Origin: Laguncularia racemosa
Lineage: Eukaryota > Streptophyta > Magnoliopsida > Myrtales > Combretaceae
NCBI GenBank assembly: GCA_037954665.1
Contig: JBBMOL010000021.1
Span: 806,001 to 870,000 of the forward strand
Length of the DNA: 64,000 nucleotides
Direction of reading: 5' to 3'
In this document: piece after piece, positions 48,183 through 61,235 of the stretch
Numbering within the stretch: the stretch's first letter is position 1
How the letters are laid out: each line of letters opens with the position of its first letter
Translations under genes and position numbers: made by a program
Notes under the pieces: model-generated
What the model saw: only the letters and a program-made list of their open reading frames with translations
The model's database searches: none
Told to the model about the DNA's origin: nothing

Positions 48183-48789
48183 CTATAAACTTGCCAATAT
48201 CTGATGTGCATCATAATTATCATTGATGAACACTACACAATAACAATATCAATTCAATTTAGTTGGTCACACCATCAATCTAAAGACGAGTACAAATGAT
48301 ACTTAACAATTGTTCATAATATGATTCATAAGAAACTCCAACCAATATTGTTAGGTGTCTATCATAACACACCCCATTGGCTTCATTCACAATATTCCCA
48401 TGAGCATAGTAGATGACTCTAATATTAGAAATTTTCTTACTTAATAGCTCAAAACATTTGCATTACAATTTTTATATTATACTATTCATATATAATTTAC
48501 AAAATTATATCTAATCTAATTGTGTATAATTTGCAAAATTACAGTTAAGTATGTAAAATTTGCATTCCATAACAAAATGAAAGGTGCGAAAATTTAATAT
48601 TACAAATCATATGTATAATCAAATAAACTTTCCATTTCTTAGGAAAATTTGGGAAAAGGGAAAGGGAAAATAAAAATATTACTTTTTTTAAAAAAGAAAA
48701 ATTCCTAAAATATATCAACTGAGAAAATAATCCAAAAAATACACTACTTAAAATTGGTACTTGAAATGTGGATTTTAACTTGGTTAGAA

Positions 48790-50200
48790 AAAAAAATTCT
48801 AAAATTCAGAAAATAAAACTACCAATACATCACAACACCCACAAATGCAAAGAAAATTTTCCGAAAAATTAGGGGAAAAAAAGGAATCGGAGCACATGCG
48901 TTGGAGGACCAAACCACCACTTGTTGTTGAACCCCTCACCGGCCACCACCAATCCTCCACCTACTTAGCCTGGCCGACAACCCTTAGCTGGCCAATGGCC
49001 ATCGAAGCGCTAACGACCAATGAGTCTCCATTCTATTCGATTTTGAAATTTTAATTAAAAATATTAAACCAACCCATAAAATTATGAAAAAAAAATATTA
49101 TGTGCTTATTTTATGTGTAGATTCATTTAACATTTTTATTTTGTTGAAATTTGTGCATTTTATATATTGCTCTTAAGAACACATACTGTTCATCTGAAAT
49201 TTGCAACTAATTTTAAATTTACCTAAATGATGCTATTTCAAGCCAAATAATTTATCATAGACTTATTATTATATCTGGTTTACATGTATGCAAAGGGTTT
49301 GTGACAATCAACATGTTAAATATCTATTATATTTTTACCCCTAAAAATTTCTTAATCTAGAAATTATAAAAAACAATTGATTTTCTTGAAATTTATTGTT
49401 GAATCTGTGTTTGTTTGATCAATAGAATGATATAATGATGTAAGGATAGTTGGTGTTAATTTTACATGTATAAATGACCATTTACTTAATTAATTGTAAA
49501 CTTAGGGGTAAATATGTAATTTTACTTATATATGTAATGTTTCCTTTTGGATGAAATGAATAGCATTATAGATTCTATATATTTTTTAGAGTCTGTGGTA
49601 GTTTTTTTTGGAATTATTTGATGATCTAAGCTATTTATTGTTAATTTTCCATGAAAAAAAAGGCTTAATTCACTAAGTGGAACCTATTTATAGTAACATT
49701 AATTGCAGAATTTTAATAAAAATTAATATATCAAGCTATAAGTTTTGTTGAGTAGGTCTAATAGGAGTCAATTTTAGTAAGTTCTATGATATCTTAAGCC
49801 CATGTTATGAATTGTACATGTTAGGGATAGTATAGATATTCATACTCTATGGTTCTATTACATTTTGTGAAGAATATAGTATTTATATAATAGAATATGA
49901 ATATATATATATACATATATATTTGAACTATTTCTTGTATTTAGATAAAAGACATTTTTCCAATGATACTTCTATAAATGGAACCTATATCACGTATTAT
50001 TGTGTTCATATGAACCCAACGATACCAATTTGACTAAATTTGGATAATTGTACGACAAAATTGATATTTTTATACACCACTATGGAAAATATCACTTTTT
50101 GACGACTTTTTTTGTAACAAAAATATGATTAAATGAATGAAATTTATGTTTTAATGAGATTGAAACGGTATTTTATAAGCAATATTTTGATAAGGGAATT
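48790..50200. other. AT-rich stretch, nothing recognised
   Basis: Mostly AT-rich. A short GC-richer part at 48880-49030 has an open forward frame of 69 codons without a known motif. Confidence 0.4.
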
Positions 50201-50228
50201 ATAATACTACTCTAATACAAATTCTACG

Positions 50229-50340
50229 CACATGTATGTGTGTGTGTGCACATGCGCATGTGTGAGTATGTGTATATGTGCATGCGCGTGCATGTGTGTG
50301 TGCACACATGCGTGTATGCGTGTGCATGTGCATGTGCTTT
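50229..50340. repeat. Alternating purine-pyrimidine tract (GT/CA/GC-rich)
   Basis: About 110 bp of almost strictly alternating TG, CA and CG steps, such as TGTGTGTGTGCACATGCGCA and GTGCATGCGCGTGCATG. Sequences of this kind can adopt Z-DNA. The open reverse frame of 73 codons here is repeat-derived. Confidence 0.8.
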
Positions 50341-50399
50341 CTATTATCTAAATATATATAAATACACACATAATGGTAAAAATGTGGAATAGGTATACA

Positions 50400-51960
50400 A
50401 ATATAAATATATATAAACAAAATATCGATGATTCCCTAACGACAAGAGACTTGAAGTCATAAAGTAATTCAAGTGAGCAACAATTCCAAGTAAGTGGGAT
50501 TAATGCTTCATTGCATTCTTGAAGTGGAGTATATACTTGCCTATGGTTATAAGTAGATTGGATGTGTGCATGTTGTATGTTGATTGCACTTCATGATGTG
50601 TACTAGTTTTAGGTCGAATCAAGTCTTCAATTGCATAGAATGTGACCTGTAAGAAGAATAAACATAAGCTATCAGGTGGTGGCTAGCGCATGCACTCTAA
50701 CACTTAAGTTATAATGGCATAGTGATGACAAGAGAAATCAAGCTTATAGAAGGGTTTTGATCTCCTACCTTAGTGGAGTGATCCTCTATTTATAGTATGG
50801 GAGAGATGGGATATTTATGATAAGTGAATCTTTCATAGGAGATATTAACCTTATCTAAGAAAGATACAATGAAGTGTATATTGTAGGAATTATATATACT
50901 TTCCATATTTATCTCAACTAATCTTTGTGTGTATTTTGTCTTATAGAGGTCGATGGAGGTGGCCCTTAAGACCTGAGGCCAAATTGGCCTATAATAATTA
51001 CCTCCCTCTCTTATTAGCTTCTAGGCGACCATGAGAGTAGAGACTGAGGTGGGCCTTTTAAGCACATTAGACAAGCCTTAATAGTAGTGGGCAATCAAAG
51101 CTTTGCTAGTGGATGCTAATCTAAGTTAAAAAGCTATGCAACTGATTTTAGCGTTCAAAGCATTGTCATCCATATTTTTAGCGAGCCGCCTTAAGTTATG
51201 TCGACCTACTTAGGGTTAACTAAGTCAAGGAGTGAGTCCTTCAAATTAAAAGTTATCTAACTGAGTTGGTTAGGGGTATCAAAATTTGAGCTTCACCTAT
51301 ACGAGTTATCATCCTTGTGATGAGTAAGAGAAGTTAGGATTCGACCTCAAGGTTGCGCGCCCCCCAAAGGAAGCGTGCATGATACACTTCAATTGGTTAG
51401 ACTTCCTATCAAACATCAAATTCAAATCACATTAATGCATGTGCAAATTAGTGCATTTAATGTGACAAGACACGTGTTGTACATAGAGCAAGCACGCATG
51501 TATGAACTCACTTAATAAAAGTTGTTCATTCCATAGGTGGGACACGTGACATTGTGCTTTCTAGTGATCTGAGTTGATAGGAATCTGACCACTGGCCTTA
51601 TCACCTGAGCTAGGGTATGTAGGCTTTAGAATTTGACACAAAGAACACTCACTAGCCAACTAGTTAAAGACGAGGCCACTTACCTTCATGAGTTTTACTT
51701 CCATCACCTATCGAGTTGTTGCTAGACACTCACCTTCGTTCGAGCCAAAGAGGTACCACTAAGCCTACCTTAGAAATCTTAGTTGAACAGGCCCCAAAGC
51801 TTGAATAGCTTGGAGTAACTTGTAGTGCCACCTGCCAATCCTTGTTGAAGTTGGCCAAGCCATCATCTAACCTGTTCATTATAGTTGCATTTTCGTCTAC
51901 ATGGATGAAAACCTTACTACTTAGCTTTATTTGTTTCTCTTGCCAAGAACGTGTTTAATA
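50400..51960. other. Repeat-like non-coding sequence, unassigned
   Basis: Blocks such as CCTGAGGCCAAATTGGCC and GTTGCGCGCCCCCCAAAGG look like LTR sequence, but no partner, primer-binding site or ends were found. Confidence 0.3.
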
Positions 51961-53300
51961 CTGCACCATCATGTGTCTCTAACATTTGACAACTACATGC
52001 ATCTTTATGAATATTCCTTTTGTTTGTTTTACATTTTTACTTATTTTTATTGTACTAGGTACGAATATTTTCATGTAAATCTCATATAAGGAATTTTCAG
52101 GTGGTTTTAAAGAATTTTTCTTCTTTAATGAAGGATGATTTTTATTATCTAGGGGTGATTGATTCTTCTTAGGGTCTCTATAAGAGACTATATCCTACCA
52201 TCGTCCATAATCTTGCTTAAGAGATCCTATAGTAGGATCTCCATCTTGATATCTTCTTCAATAACTAAAAGAAGATTTATTCTTCTTCTTTAAGCTTTCT
52301 TGGTTGTAGTTTGGGAAATTTATGCTGACATAACAGTTGTCACATTTACAATTAACATTGAAATAACTATGCCCATCGGACGAGTCTTTGAAGTAACATG
52401 TTGGTCTCCCTTGATTATCAAAATGTTAGATAATCTATTGTAGCACCTTATTTAGCTTAAGAGCCTTGTAACTATTTGTAAGTTAGATTGTAAAGAAAGT
52501 TAGGATGGTTGAAGCTGTGGGATTCTTCTTTTGTTGTCCTCTATCAAAACTGATGGAGACAATTCCATCATTTTTTTTTTTGATGAAAATTGGATTTAAT
52601 GACTGGATCGGCACTAAATTTTATTGGCGTATCTCATTACTTATAACCTAACTCTTAGGTAAGAGCTTCATCAATTCTTCTCTTTTCAATTGTCTTGGCA
52701 CATATTTGTATGTTGGCGTATGCATGGTATCCATAGAGATAATTAGAGCATCATCTCCTTTGTCTGGAAAAGCAAGATTTAATGAATGATTCTGGATCCT
52801 ATACACCATTTGGTAGTGTAGGGTAGCTACTATAGCTTTAAGAGTTTATGTTGCTCCCACTATCTAGACTTGAACCTATAGTGTTGTTAGGAGCTTAGGT
52901 TCTCCTAGTGCAAAATTGCAATTAGGAAATAGTGTAGTAACTGTTGTTCCCTCATTCATGGTAGTCTCTATGGTACCAATATACGCTTGCTAATATTCTT
53001 GGTATTTGACATACAAGAGCATCTTTCTGGCCACTATAGGTAAGCCTTTTCTCTCATGATAAGTTAGAGCAAGCCTTATTGCTCCAAATGAAGTTGGGTG
53101 TATTTTTGTGAATGCCACATTCTAGGGAGTTTAGGAGGAATTTGGAGTGTTACCACATGCTCCTCTTGAGTGGCTAGGATAAGGCATTAATATGAGTAGA
53201 TTGAATCTCTAACTGCTTTAGACTAAGGCTTTATTAAAGACTTCAATGATATGGCGCTTAATGGTTTTAAAAAAGGTAGAATATGAATTCACAATTAGGA
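51960..53300 (-). pseudogene. Decayed endogenous caulimovirid-like sequence (possible)
   Basis: The reverse strand, read across many stops and frameshifts, resembles the movement-protein region of plant pararetrovirus sequences integrated in plant genomes (about 53.15-52.6 kb). It is followed on the same strand by a lysine- and serine-rich stretch (about 52.5-52.0 kb). Reverse transcriptase and protease regions are not visible. The copy is broken by several in-frame stops in each part and cannot encode a working protein. The call rests on remembered family resemblance only. Confidence 0.4.
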
Positions 53301-55080
53301 GAAAAGCATTATCTATTTTTTCTTTTTTTGATAGATTTGAAACTTTATATAAGTAATCTACTTTACTTTACTAGCGCTAGATGTCCTAATTGGGGTATTG
53401 GGTGTAAGGTGACTACCATATGTGATGGACTATGGGTAAGTGTATTATTGATGGGGTGATGCCTTCCATATCAGTGCATTATTTAAATGCTATATGCACA
53501 CTAAGTAAATCCTCTACATTTATAACCAAAAATCATGTAAGATACTAATAGAGATATTAAATTGGTATAAAAACATAAATATAGAGAGAATTACTTAAAT
53601 ATCAATAGGAACATAAATGATTAAAATTAACTTCTTCTAAACATAGAGAGACTTAATTGCATTTTAGTACAAACTTAAGAACTTCCAATGTATTACTAAC
53701 TTTGAATGTCGAAATTTATATATGTTTTGCCTAGAATATCTTATATAGCATTTGGAATATTTATCACCAAGTAAGTTTGAATAAATTACATTTGAGAAAA
53801 GTGCAAGGGCTAGAGCAATCTCAAAACTCAAAGGGCTAAAGCAATCTTAAAATGAAGGAAGTACCATTTTAAGCTTTTAACTAATAAAATCATAATAAAC
53901 AAACAATGCTTTAAAAATATAACAAATGAAGGCAAAATTATCGAATTAGGGTGTAAATGCAATTATTTAGGATCCTGTATGATCTGAGTGCATGTTTTCT
54001 CCGAAATTGAAGGAATTAATTGTATAAAAACCATAGATTATGAGAGGCTTTTACAATTTACCCCAAATGCAAATGTATTTGGATAAAAATAAAGATTAAA
54101 TAGAATAACCAAACTAGATAAAGTCTTGTAGCATGCATGGTTTTTAATTAAAGGTAATATATATTTATGAATAATGCTAGATTTCTTTAAAATATTATCA
54201 CAATTAACATGTTTATAATGGATGCTCATAAATTATTTCAAAAATGTATAATTACTATTATTGAATTTAAACCATTGATTTTATATGTTATTAGTGGCCT
54301 TTGTATGTGAAATGTTATATTGTTTAGAAAAGTTACAACTCTTTAAAAATGACAAAAGTTTATGTCATTTCACATCAAGTTATGTAAAGGTTGCAACTCT
54401 TGTTATGTTCTACATAAATGGACATGACCCTTTTGCAAAGATATACATATATATACACTAATGAATGGGCACAAATGATAAAAGTTTTGAAAATTATATA
54501 TTGTTACTTAAAACCTCTGTGCAATGCATGAATTTTGGTTTAAAGTATACTAAATCATAAAAATAATTTATTTATTTAAAAGATGTCATAATTAACATAT
54601 TGATAATATATATTTATAATATATTATATGACTATTAGATGATTGTGAATGATATTATACATCATCTAAAAAAAGTTACAACTACTCAAAAATTATAAGA
54701 AAAAGTATAAATTCAATCCCCAATGTTTGGCACCTTTATAAGTTGAGCTCTAAATATTTAATTTTTTTCATTTGAGTCCACAATGTTTACAAAAGTTTAC
54801 AAACAAGTTATTCGTTAGTTTTTTTGTTGTGATGTGTGACACCTTCTAATTGGTCTATATAATTTTTTAAAATAAAAATTATAATATTAATAAATTAAAC
54901 TATTAAAAATATATAAAATTTTGAAAAATTAAAAAGAAAAGAAAAATAGAAGAAAAATGAAAAAAAAAACTCCAACGACCCTTGTTCATGTAATTTTTTA
55001 ATAAAAAATATAAAATTAATGAAATAAATTATTAAAAATATATATATATAATTCATGAAATTAAAAAAAAAAATTAAAAA
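53300..55080. other. AT-rich intergenic stretch
   Basis: Long AT-rich sequence. The part from about 54710 (ATTCAATCCCCAATGTTTGG) resembles the end of a MITE, but its other end was not found. Confidence 0.4.
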
Positions 55081-55099
55081 AGAATATCAACCACTTTAA

Positions 55100-55412
55100 G
55101 GCCAAGGGATAGTTGTAAAAGCCACTTTAAGAAAGTAGGTCGTACAATCCACTAGTGGTTGTGGATGGCCACCCACCACCACGAGGGATCACTTGACCCC
55201 ACACGTGATGGGCAGCCAATATTAAAGACAGAGGGAGAGAGAAAGATATGCAAAAACTTGATTGGATTGCACAACTCGATTGAGTTTTCTTTGATTTTTT
55301 TTTTCTAAAGTGGCAGCCACCCTAAGGCTACCAACATGGTGGATAGCCATCTATAGCCACTAGTGGGTTGTGATCCACTTTCTTAAAGTAGTCATTTCGA
55401 TTACCCAAGGCC
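55100..55412. repeat. Inverted-repeat (hairpin) element next to FBN5
   Basis: Arms 55100-55178 and 55337-55412 are reverse complements over nearly 80 bp with scattered mismatches. Shared blocks are ACTTTAAGAAAGT, CCACTAGTGG and GATGGC. The loop is about 158 bp. The element lies about 140 bp past the FBN5 stop codon. Confidence 0.75.
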
Positions 55413-55548
55413 AAGGAATGGCCAAATGTACGCATGGAATACGAGTCTATTGTGCAATAGGCAAAGAATGAGTAGCATTATGAACAATGTATAAACTCCC
55501 AATGAGGCAATTATGAGCAAACAACTTCATCAAGTTTTGATGCAGCAA

Positions 55549-58500
55549 TCAGGGTTCATCTTCTGCTCTCTCCAGTATGAAGATGTTGCCTTTGTCATCC
55601 CTCCCGATTCTCATTCTGTCATCAACATATCTATTTTTCTTCAAGTTAAGGATAAATGAATTGACCATTTGCGTTTATTCCGTACAGCTAAAAAGGGAAA
55701 GAGTGATTGATATATGCAGCAGGATACGTGATCTCCAGCCATCCATCTGGATTGAAAATACCCAGAAGCAGTTCATAGTTTTGGCGAAATAAATTCATCA
55801 ACTACAAGTTTTTCATGCAGGAAATATAAAGTGAAGTTAGAATGAAATAGGACAGTAACGAGAACAAAGGTGTACTTGTTCTGCAGAAAACGTTTTTCAT
55901 AGTTCCTCAATATTGTTAATAATCAAAATTTCACAACTGTTAAATATTATCATTGTAATCTCAATATGTTATATCTATTCAGTCCGTTGTCATTTTTCGT
56001 GATTGTTAAAATCACTAAATCCCATCAATTGCCACCCCCGTCTTTCATCATTATTTACAACTAAAAAATCACCGGTATCCATAACCTTTTGAGATTACTA
56101 TGATGATATGTATTAATTCTAAAGCTTTGATTATAGTAAATATTAAAAAATATATATATATCTATGGAAAACATTTCCTGCAAATTAATGCACCCTAGCC
56201 ACTTACAAAATCTCGATATCAATGTGTTGTCCCATGATGATGAATATGTTGTAACATACCTGATCCGGTGTTATTGTTGAGTTGTCATAATTGATGTCAA
56301 CTCTCTGTTACCAAGAGCGGCTTCATAAATTAGACATAAGTGCAAATTTTCTCCATGAAGAAGCAACGGAGAATGAAACAGAATGGTGATAGAGCTTTAA
56401 CTGATTCTGATGATACTTTGAAGGAGGCCTCGATATTTAACAGTCCGTTCAATATATTCAAGCCCCTCACATTGAACTTGATCATGTTAGCTGCTTTGCC
56501 CTCCAATTTTGCATCACCAAATGTTGAAACTTAGTGAAAACAAAACATATTACCAAGGAATTTACAACAGCATAGCACTTGTTAGGAATGATTTTCAAGA
56601 ACAGCCAGAACCTTTTGTTTTTTTTTTTTTGGCTGAAAGAACAGCCAGAATCAAGTGCACAAGCCTTCATATAGAACATAATACATTATTTCAAGAACAC
56701 ATACCACTGAGTATTTAGAGACCGGTGGTTGTTAATTTCCAGATACTATATGTGTTTCGGAGTTTACTGTAAACCTTTTTTCAGTGTAAGAAACCTAAAC
56801 AGTGTTTGCACTTTTTAATATAGATTTTTTCTTTTGGGTTGAGAGTCATCCTCTCCTAGTTTAGTAGACAACGAAAAATAAAGGAACATGGACAGGGCAT
56901 AAATACAAAGTAAATAATATTTGCCTTCACAGGCTTTTTAGGCACTCTAAATCCACAACTTGAAATCTTAGGCATACTTGGAATTCGAAACCAGACTTGA
57001 ATTCATAAATGACATCTTCATATATCTATCAGAGATGGAAGTGACTGGTTATTTATAAAATGGGTATTTTTTTTTGGAGCTCTGTCAGCTATTAAAAGCT
57101 ACAAATGAGCATAAGAAGATCAATATCCAGATTTGTTGGTACCTATTCTTCAGGATGACCTCTCTTAACAAAAATTTGCTTAAGGAAATGCATAGAGTTG
57201 TGGTGAGATTGTTGAACAAGATTGCAGACTTGTTCTAATTTTAGATTGACAACATGTGCTAATGCTCGGTTATATGTCATGGAAAGATGCAGCAGGAGCA
57301 TAAAGAGCTTCCTCTATCTAAAAACTCAGAAGTCCCTCCTTAGTCATTTTCTTTACGATCAACCTTATACTTCTTATAATCAAAATCTTATCTACATTCT
57401 CCTAAATACTTAGGTTGACAGCCAGCATAAAAATTTGTATTTTACCATGAATATGGAGTTGTTTTATTCTTGAAACTACTCATGATTATGTTATAATTAA
57501 CAAGATTTGCACCTTGTTTGAGTTGTAGCGATGTTCATTCTCATACCTTAGTAACATCAATGATCTGGAGGAAATCCCCTAATGAGATGAAATCACGCAG
57601 TCCCAGTTTTGTTCTCTTTGACCCCAAGATTGTAATGGTACTATAAACAAGCTTCCAGCAACCACTCACCTAACAATTACAATCATCTAACTTTTCACAT
57701 CAAACAATTCTATTTGTTAACTAATTATCAGCACTTCAAAGAAACAATGACTTAATAGATAATAAAGCAACTCCTGAATAATTAACCAATCACCTTCTCT
57801 AGGTTTTGTGTGGGACTTGGAGTTGGATTCTGAGACTCAAGCATCTCTACCAAACTTTCAATCTCTGATTTCTTAGCTGAAGTTACTCCGAATATCCCTC
57901 TGTTGATCCCTTCAATTCAGAAATATCACGCATAATAAACCAAATTTATGAACTAATCTCTACAATTCTGAGTTCTTACAATTTGTCACCCAAAAGAAGA
58001 ACTATCATGAACTTTAACACCCAAAAATTTCAGAACTATTGCTAAAATATCACCCAATTTATCAACTTCATCCTCAAAATTCAGAATCCTACGAGATTGT
58101 CATCCAAAATAGCAGCATTATCAACTTCTTAAAACTTCTGAAGTTTTACAAAAACATTACCTAAAGAAGCAAATTTATCAACTTCATCATCAAATTTCAG
58201 AATTTCTACAAGACTGGAACCCAACAAAGAAAAATTATCAACTTCAATTCTAAGTTTTAAAAAAAAAGACGACCAAGAAAGGCAAACTTACCAATTAAAT
58301 CTCAATAATTCAGATTCTTCACAAAATTGTCATCCAAAAAAGGAAAATCATTAACTTCATCTTAACAATTCATAACTTTTATAAAAATACCACACCCAAA
58401 AGGCAACGCTATAACCTTCATCAGAATCTTTACAAAAATTAACATATCAAGCAATCTCATATAAACAAGCAATAAGCTGAAATAATCGTATATATTACCC

Positions 58501-58769
58501 TCTAGTGCCAGGTAAAGTGAAGCTTTAATCTTTTCCAACGATGAATAATCCTCATCCTTCTGTTCATCAGAAACATCCTGTAATATTCCAGAGGTTTCTT
58601 TCGAAGCCAAAGTGGTGTAAATTGGTCTAGACCCAGATGAAAAATCGATGGTTTTGGAACTGCCTATGAAGTGCTGTGAGGATGGTGTTAGTTTACAAGC
58701 GGTTCTCGTCAGTTTCCTGGTTCTGGGTATGGGAGTGATAACACATGGCTGAACAAGTTCAAGTGCCAT
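55549..58769 (-). CDS. FBN5: Fibrillin 5 / plastid-lipid-associated protein, seven exons
   Basis: FBN5 is a chloroplast stroma protein that in Arabidopsis binds solanesyl diphosphate synthases and is needed for plastoquinone-9. Exons on the reverse strand: 58769-58499, 57909-57794, 57669-57547, 56500-56402, 56304-56260, 55801-55728 and 55630-55549. All junctions are GT-AG and in phase, giving 269 residues. Residues 1-70 are Ser/Thr/Arg-rich, like a transit peptide. The PAP/fibrillin domain follows: SLYLALEGINRGIFGV, then GCWKLVYSTITILGSKRTKL, MIKFNVRGLNILNG, RVDINYDNSTITPDQ, GIFNPDGWLEIT and RIGRDDKGNIFILER before TGA. An in-frame ATG at 58844 would add 25 residues; 58769 (MALELVQP) was preferred as the more typical transit-peptide start. 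The neighbour on the same strand is BolA2, as in Arabidopsis. Confidence 0.92.
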
Positions 58770-59035
58770 AAGAACTAGGAAGAAAGCTTCGTACTTCGTT
58801 TTGCTGAGTGTTGGGTTCTGGTTTTGTTCTGACCGTTCATTCATTCATTTACTGGTGGCAACGCAGGCCCCATTGTCCATTCATCTAACCTCATTTACAA
58901 TATACATTTTTTTATCGTTTTCCGGGCTCTGCTGTCTTCTTTTGATATACTATTAAAACGTCACGCACCATTATTTTACCCCACAAATGGATATAGCATA
59001 GGAAAAAGCAGTCTAGCTGCCGCTACACCGTTGCA

Positions 59036-59050
59036 GATTATATAGCTCCA
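59036..59050 (-). promoter_or_regulatory. Possible TATA box of FBN5
   Basis: The reverse strand reads GCTATATAATCT, about 195 bp upstream of the first in-frame ATG (58844) and about 270 bp upstream of the preferred one. Not otherwise supported. Confidence 0.35.
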
Positions 59051-59199
59051 TTACCCGGATTTGGTATGTTTCGTACGCGAGGCCAAATCGGGAAGGAGCT
59101 ATGATTCCGAATTCCATTTCCTTCTTTATATTTGGAAGAGTTCTTTACTTGAAAAGCAAGATTTACTGGCTTGAAGAGAAGCCCGATTCCATTTTAAAG

Positions 59200-60150
59200 G
59201 AAGTAAAATTGATTACAATCTATCTTCATTAATATAGAATTTATAAAAATAGATTTTAATAGATAACATATATTTATTTTATTGAGGAGTTAAGTATATT
59301 TTTTACAAGTATTATTATGATACATAAATAAATCAACAATTCCTTATACATTTTTAAATATAGAAATTAATTTATTATTTCGATCTCAATACCATTTTTA
59401 TTTCACTCAATATATTTTTAAACCATTTTAAACTTAACGTTATAAAGGAATTAACAAAAATAGGTCCCCTCCCTCTTCCTCAATAGTGTATGCATGGTTT
59501 TTTTTTTTTTTTTTTTTCTCCCAAAACATGCACATAGTTCACTAACACTACATTTAAAGTGAGGGGAACAATTGGGCGAGAAAGAAAATGGAAGGAAAGA
59601 ATTAAAAAAAAAAAGAAGAAAATAATTATTTGTATAGAGACAAAACGAAAAGGAAGAAATGTGAAGGTAATTCTTTTAAAAATATTATTTAAAGATTTTT
59701 TTGACTATACAATTACTTTATTATCTTAAAAAAGATAATAAAAATTTTAAATGAAAGGTTATTATTGGAATCACATTACTTTTCTCTTCTAATAACTAAT
59801 AACTCTAATCTAGAAGAGAGACAAAAGTTTGTATCTTAGAAAAAAAAATTCTCTTCTAAATCCATTACTTTATTTTCCTTTCTTTTCCCGATAAGGTGCA
59901 CACTTTCTTTCCATTTTCCTTTAGAGTAAATGGGAAAACGAAGTACGAAGCTTCCTTCAAATGGGAAAAGCAACAACCCAGCAAGCAACCTTCCTGCATC
60001 AAACACACAAATGCCATACATCATAAATCACACACGTACTTAATTAGGGGGAAAGGCAGGAAATAGACCACTATTGCAACGTTCATTAAACCAGTCAAAC
60101 TGTTTGTTGAATGACATTATTTCTGGCGTGTTGATGCTTATAAGTCAACA
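59200..60150. other. Intergenic region between FBN5 and BolA2
   Basis: AT-rich with a T run at about 59499-59518. No gene recognised. It probably holds FBN5 promoter sequence on the left and the BolA2 3' UTR on the right. Confidence 0.4.
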
Positions 60151-60189
60151 TATAATTGGTTTGATACATAAGCTACTTCATTGCAAGTT

Positions 60190-60524
60190 CTAAGCAGCAG
60201 GTTTAGGATTTTCTGACTCCTGCTGTTGCTTCCACTGTTCTGGAGTCAAAGCCTTCTTGATAGAGAGAGCATGAATCTCTTTCATTTCCTCTTCTAGTGC
60301 CGCATTGACTAGCCGGTGCCTCTCTAACAACCTCTTCCCTTCAAACTTCTCTGACACAATTTCAATCACAAAACTCGCACCGCACCTGGTAATAAAGAAA
60401 ATTAATTTGCATCAACAGGGTGTGAGAGGAATGGAGGCAGGGAAGTGAACGGGTGGTGACATGCTGTGGAACAAAAGGTACAAAACTGCAAGAAATATTA
60501 CCCTCCAGAAGTGTCAACCACCTC
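60190..60524 (-). CDS. BOLA2: BolA2-type protein, last two exons (partial)
   Basis: Small cytosolic or nuclear protein that binds monothiol glutaredoxins (GrxS17 in Arabidopsis) and helps control iron-sulfur clusters. Exons on the reverse strand: 60524-60502 (EVVDTSGG) and 60385-60190, joined in phase across a GT-AG intron. The last exon reads CGASFVIEIVSEKFEGKRLL, then ERHRLVNAALEEEMKEIHAL and SIKKALTPEQWKQQQE, ending in PKPAA and TAG. It contains the RH motif whose histidine is the cluster ligand. The first exon, expected to encode about 20 residues beginning near MGVTKE, was not found up to 64000. It is either beyond the window or behind a long intron. The gene is on the same strand as FBN5 and upstream of it. 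Confidence 0.9.
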
Positions 60525-60891
60525 CTGCAACAGACATTCAAAAGCATCAGAAAAGCCTGAATGGAGTTTACAATGATAGGCAAGAAGGACAAGCATTTAA
60601 ATATAATAAGTAAGAGATAAGACAATGTCAAGCAGGAGAGGAAACCGTTGACATATAACTAAGAGATAAGAACACCAAAGAGGACTTTTTGAAAACCATA
60701 AAGAGCTTTAATAATAGAACGGGATCAGAAGTCCTGTCATTTGTCTTAACAGATGATAACAGAAAAATCTCTCGACCTGAACTCCGAACAATGCTCAGGT
60801 CAAGTAATAGTTTCACATCGAGGAACAATAAGCACTTCTTTAACTCCAAGTATGTAGCTTTCAAGCCATCATAACTAATTCGGGATAAGTA

Positions 60892-61235
60892 CACTGAAAA
60901 ATTCTCTATGTTTGTGCTTTACATCAATTAAATCCTCTATGTTTTGAGTGAGTCATTTAAGTCCTAGGTTAATACCAAAGTTCAACTAAGTCTTCAATAT
61001 ATCAAATGAATCATTTAAGTCCTCTATTTATATAATCACACTACAGAAGTCTCTATGTATAGTCTAACATTATAGGAATTACTAAAAAAGGGAAATTGAC
61101 ACAAAGAACTTAAATAACTCACTTGAAATATAAGGGACTTGGTCGGATCTTAGTATAAACTTAGGGGAGTTGAATGACTTAATCAAAACAGAGGGATTGA
61201 TTGACTTTTAGCATAAATATAGGGGACCTTTAGTG
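60892..61235. mobile_element. CACTA-like MITE
   Basis: Begins CACTGAAAAATTCTCTATG and ends, reverse-complemented, CACTAAAGGTCCCCTATATT. The inverted similarity extends about 80 bp with words such as ATTAAATCCTCTATGTTTTG against CAATCCCTCTGTTTTG. No coding capacity. It lies upstream of BolA2 exon 2, so it may be inside the first intron. Confidence 0.55.

Larger units (their letters stand above)
40932..48790 (-). mobile_element. Large reverse-strand MULE-like block with transposase and plant mobile domain
   Basis: Two reverse-strand coding relics lie in one block: a MuDR-type transposase (46.4-48.2 kb) and, downstream of it, a plant mobile domain protein (41.2-45.5 kb, interrupted). Similar AT-rich sequences at 40932-41010 and 48700-48780 (…TAAAAT-TATCAA…CC-AAAAATA…) are in direct, not inverted, orientation. 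Whether both genes belong to one element is an inference from strand and spacing. Confidence 0.45.

Noticed and set aside
50199..50420. Reverse frame of 73 codons rich in His, Thr and Cys
   Set aside because: Translation of the alternating dinucleotide tract.
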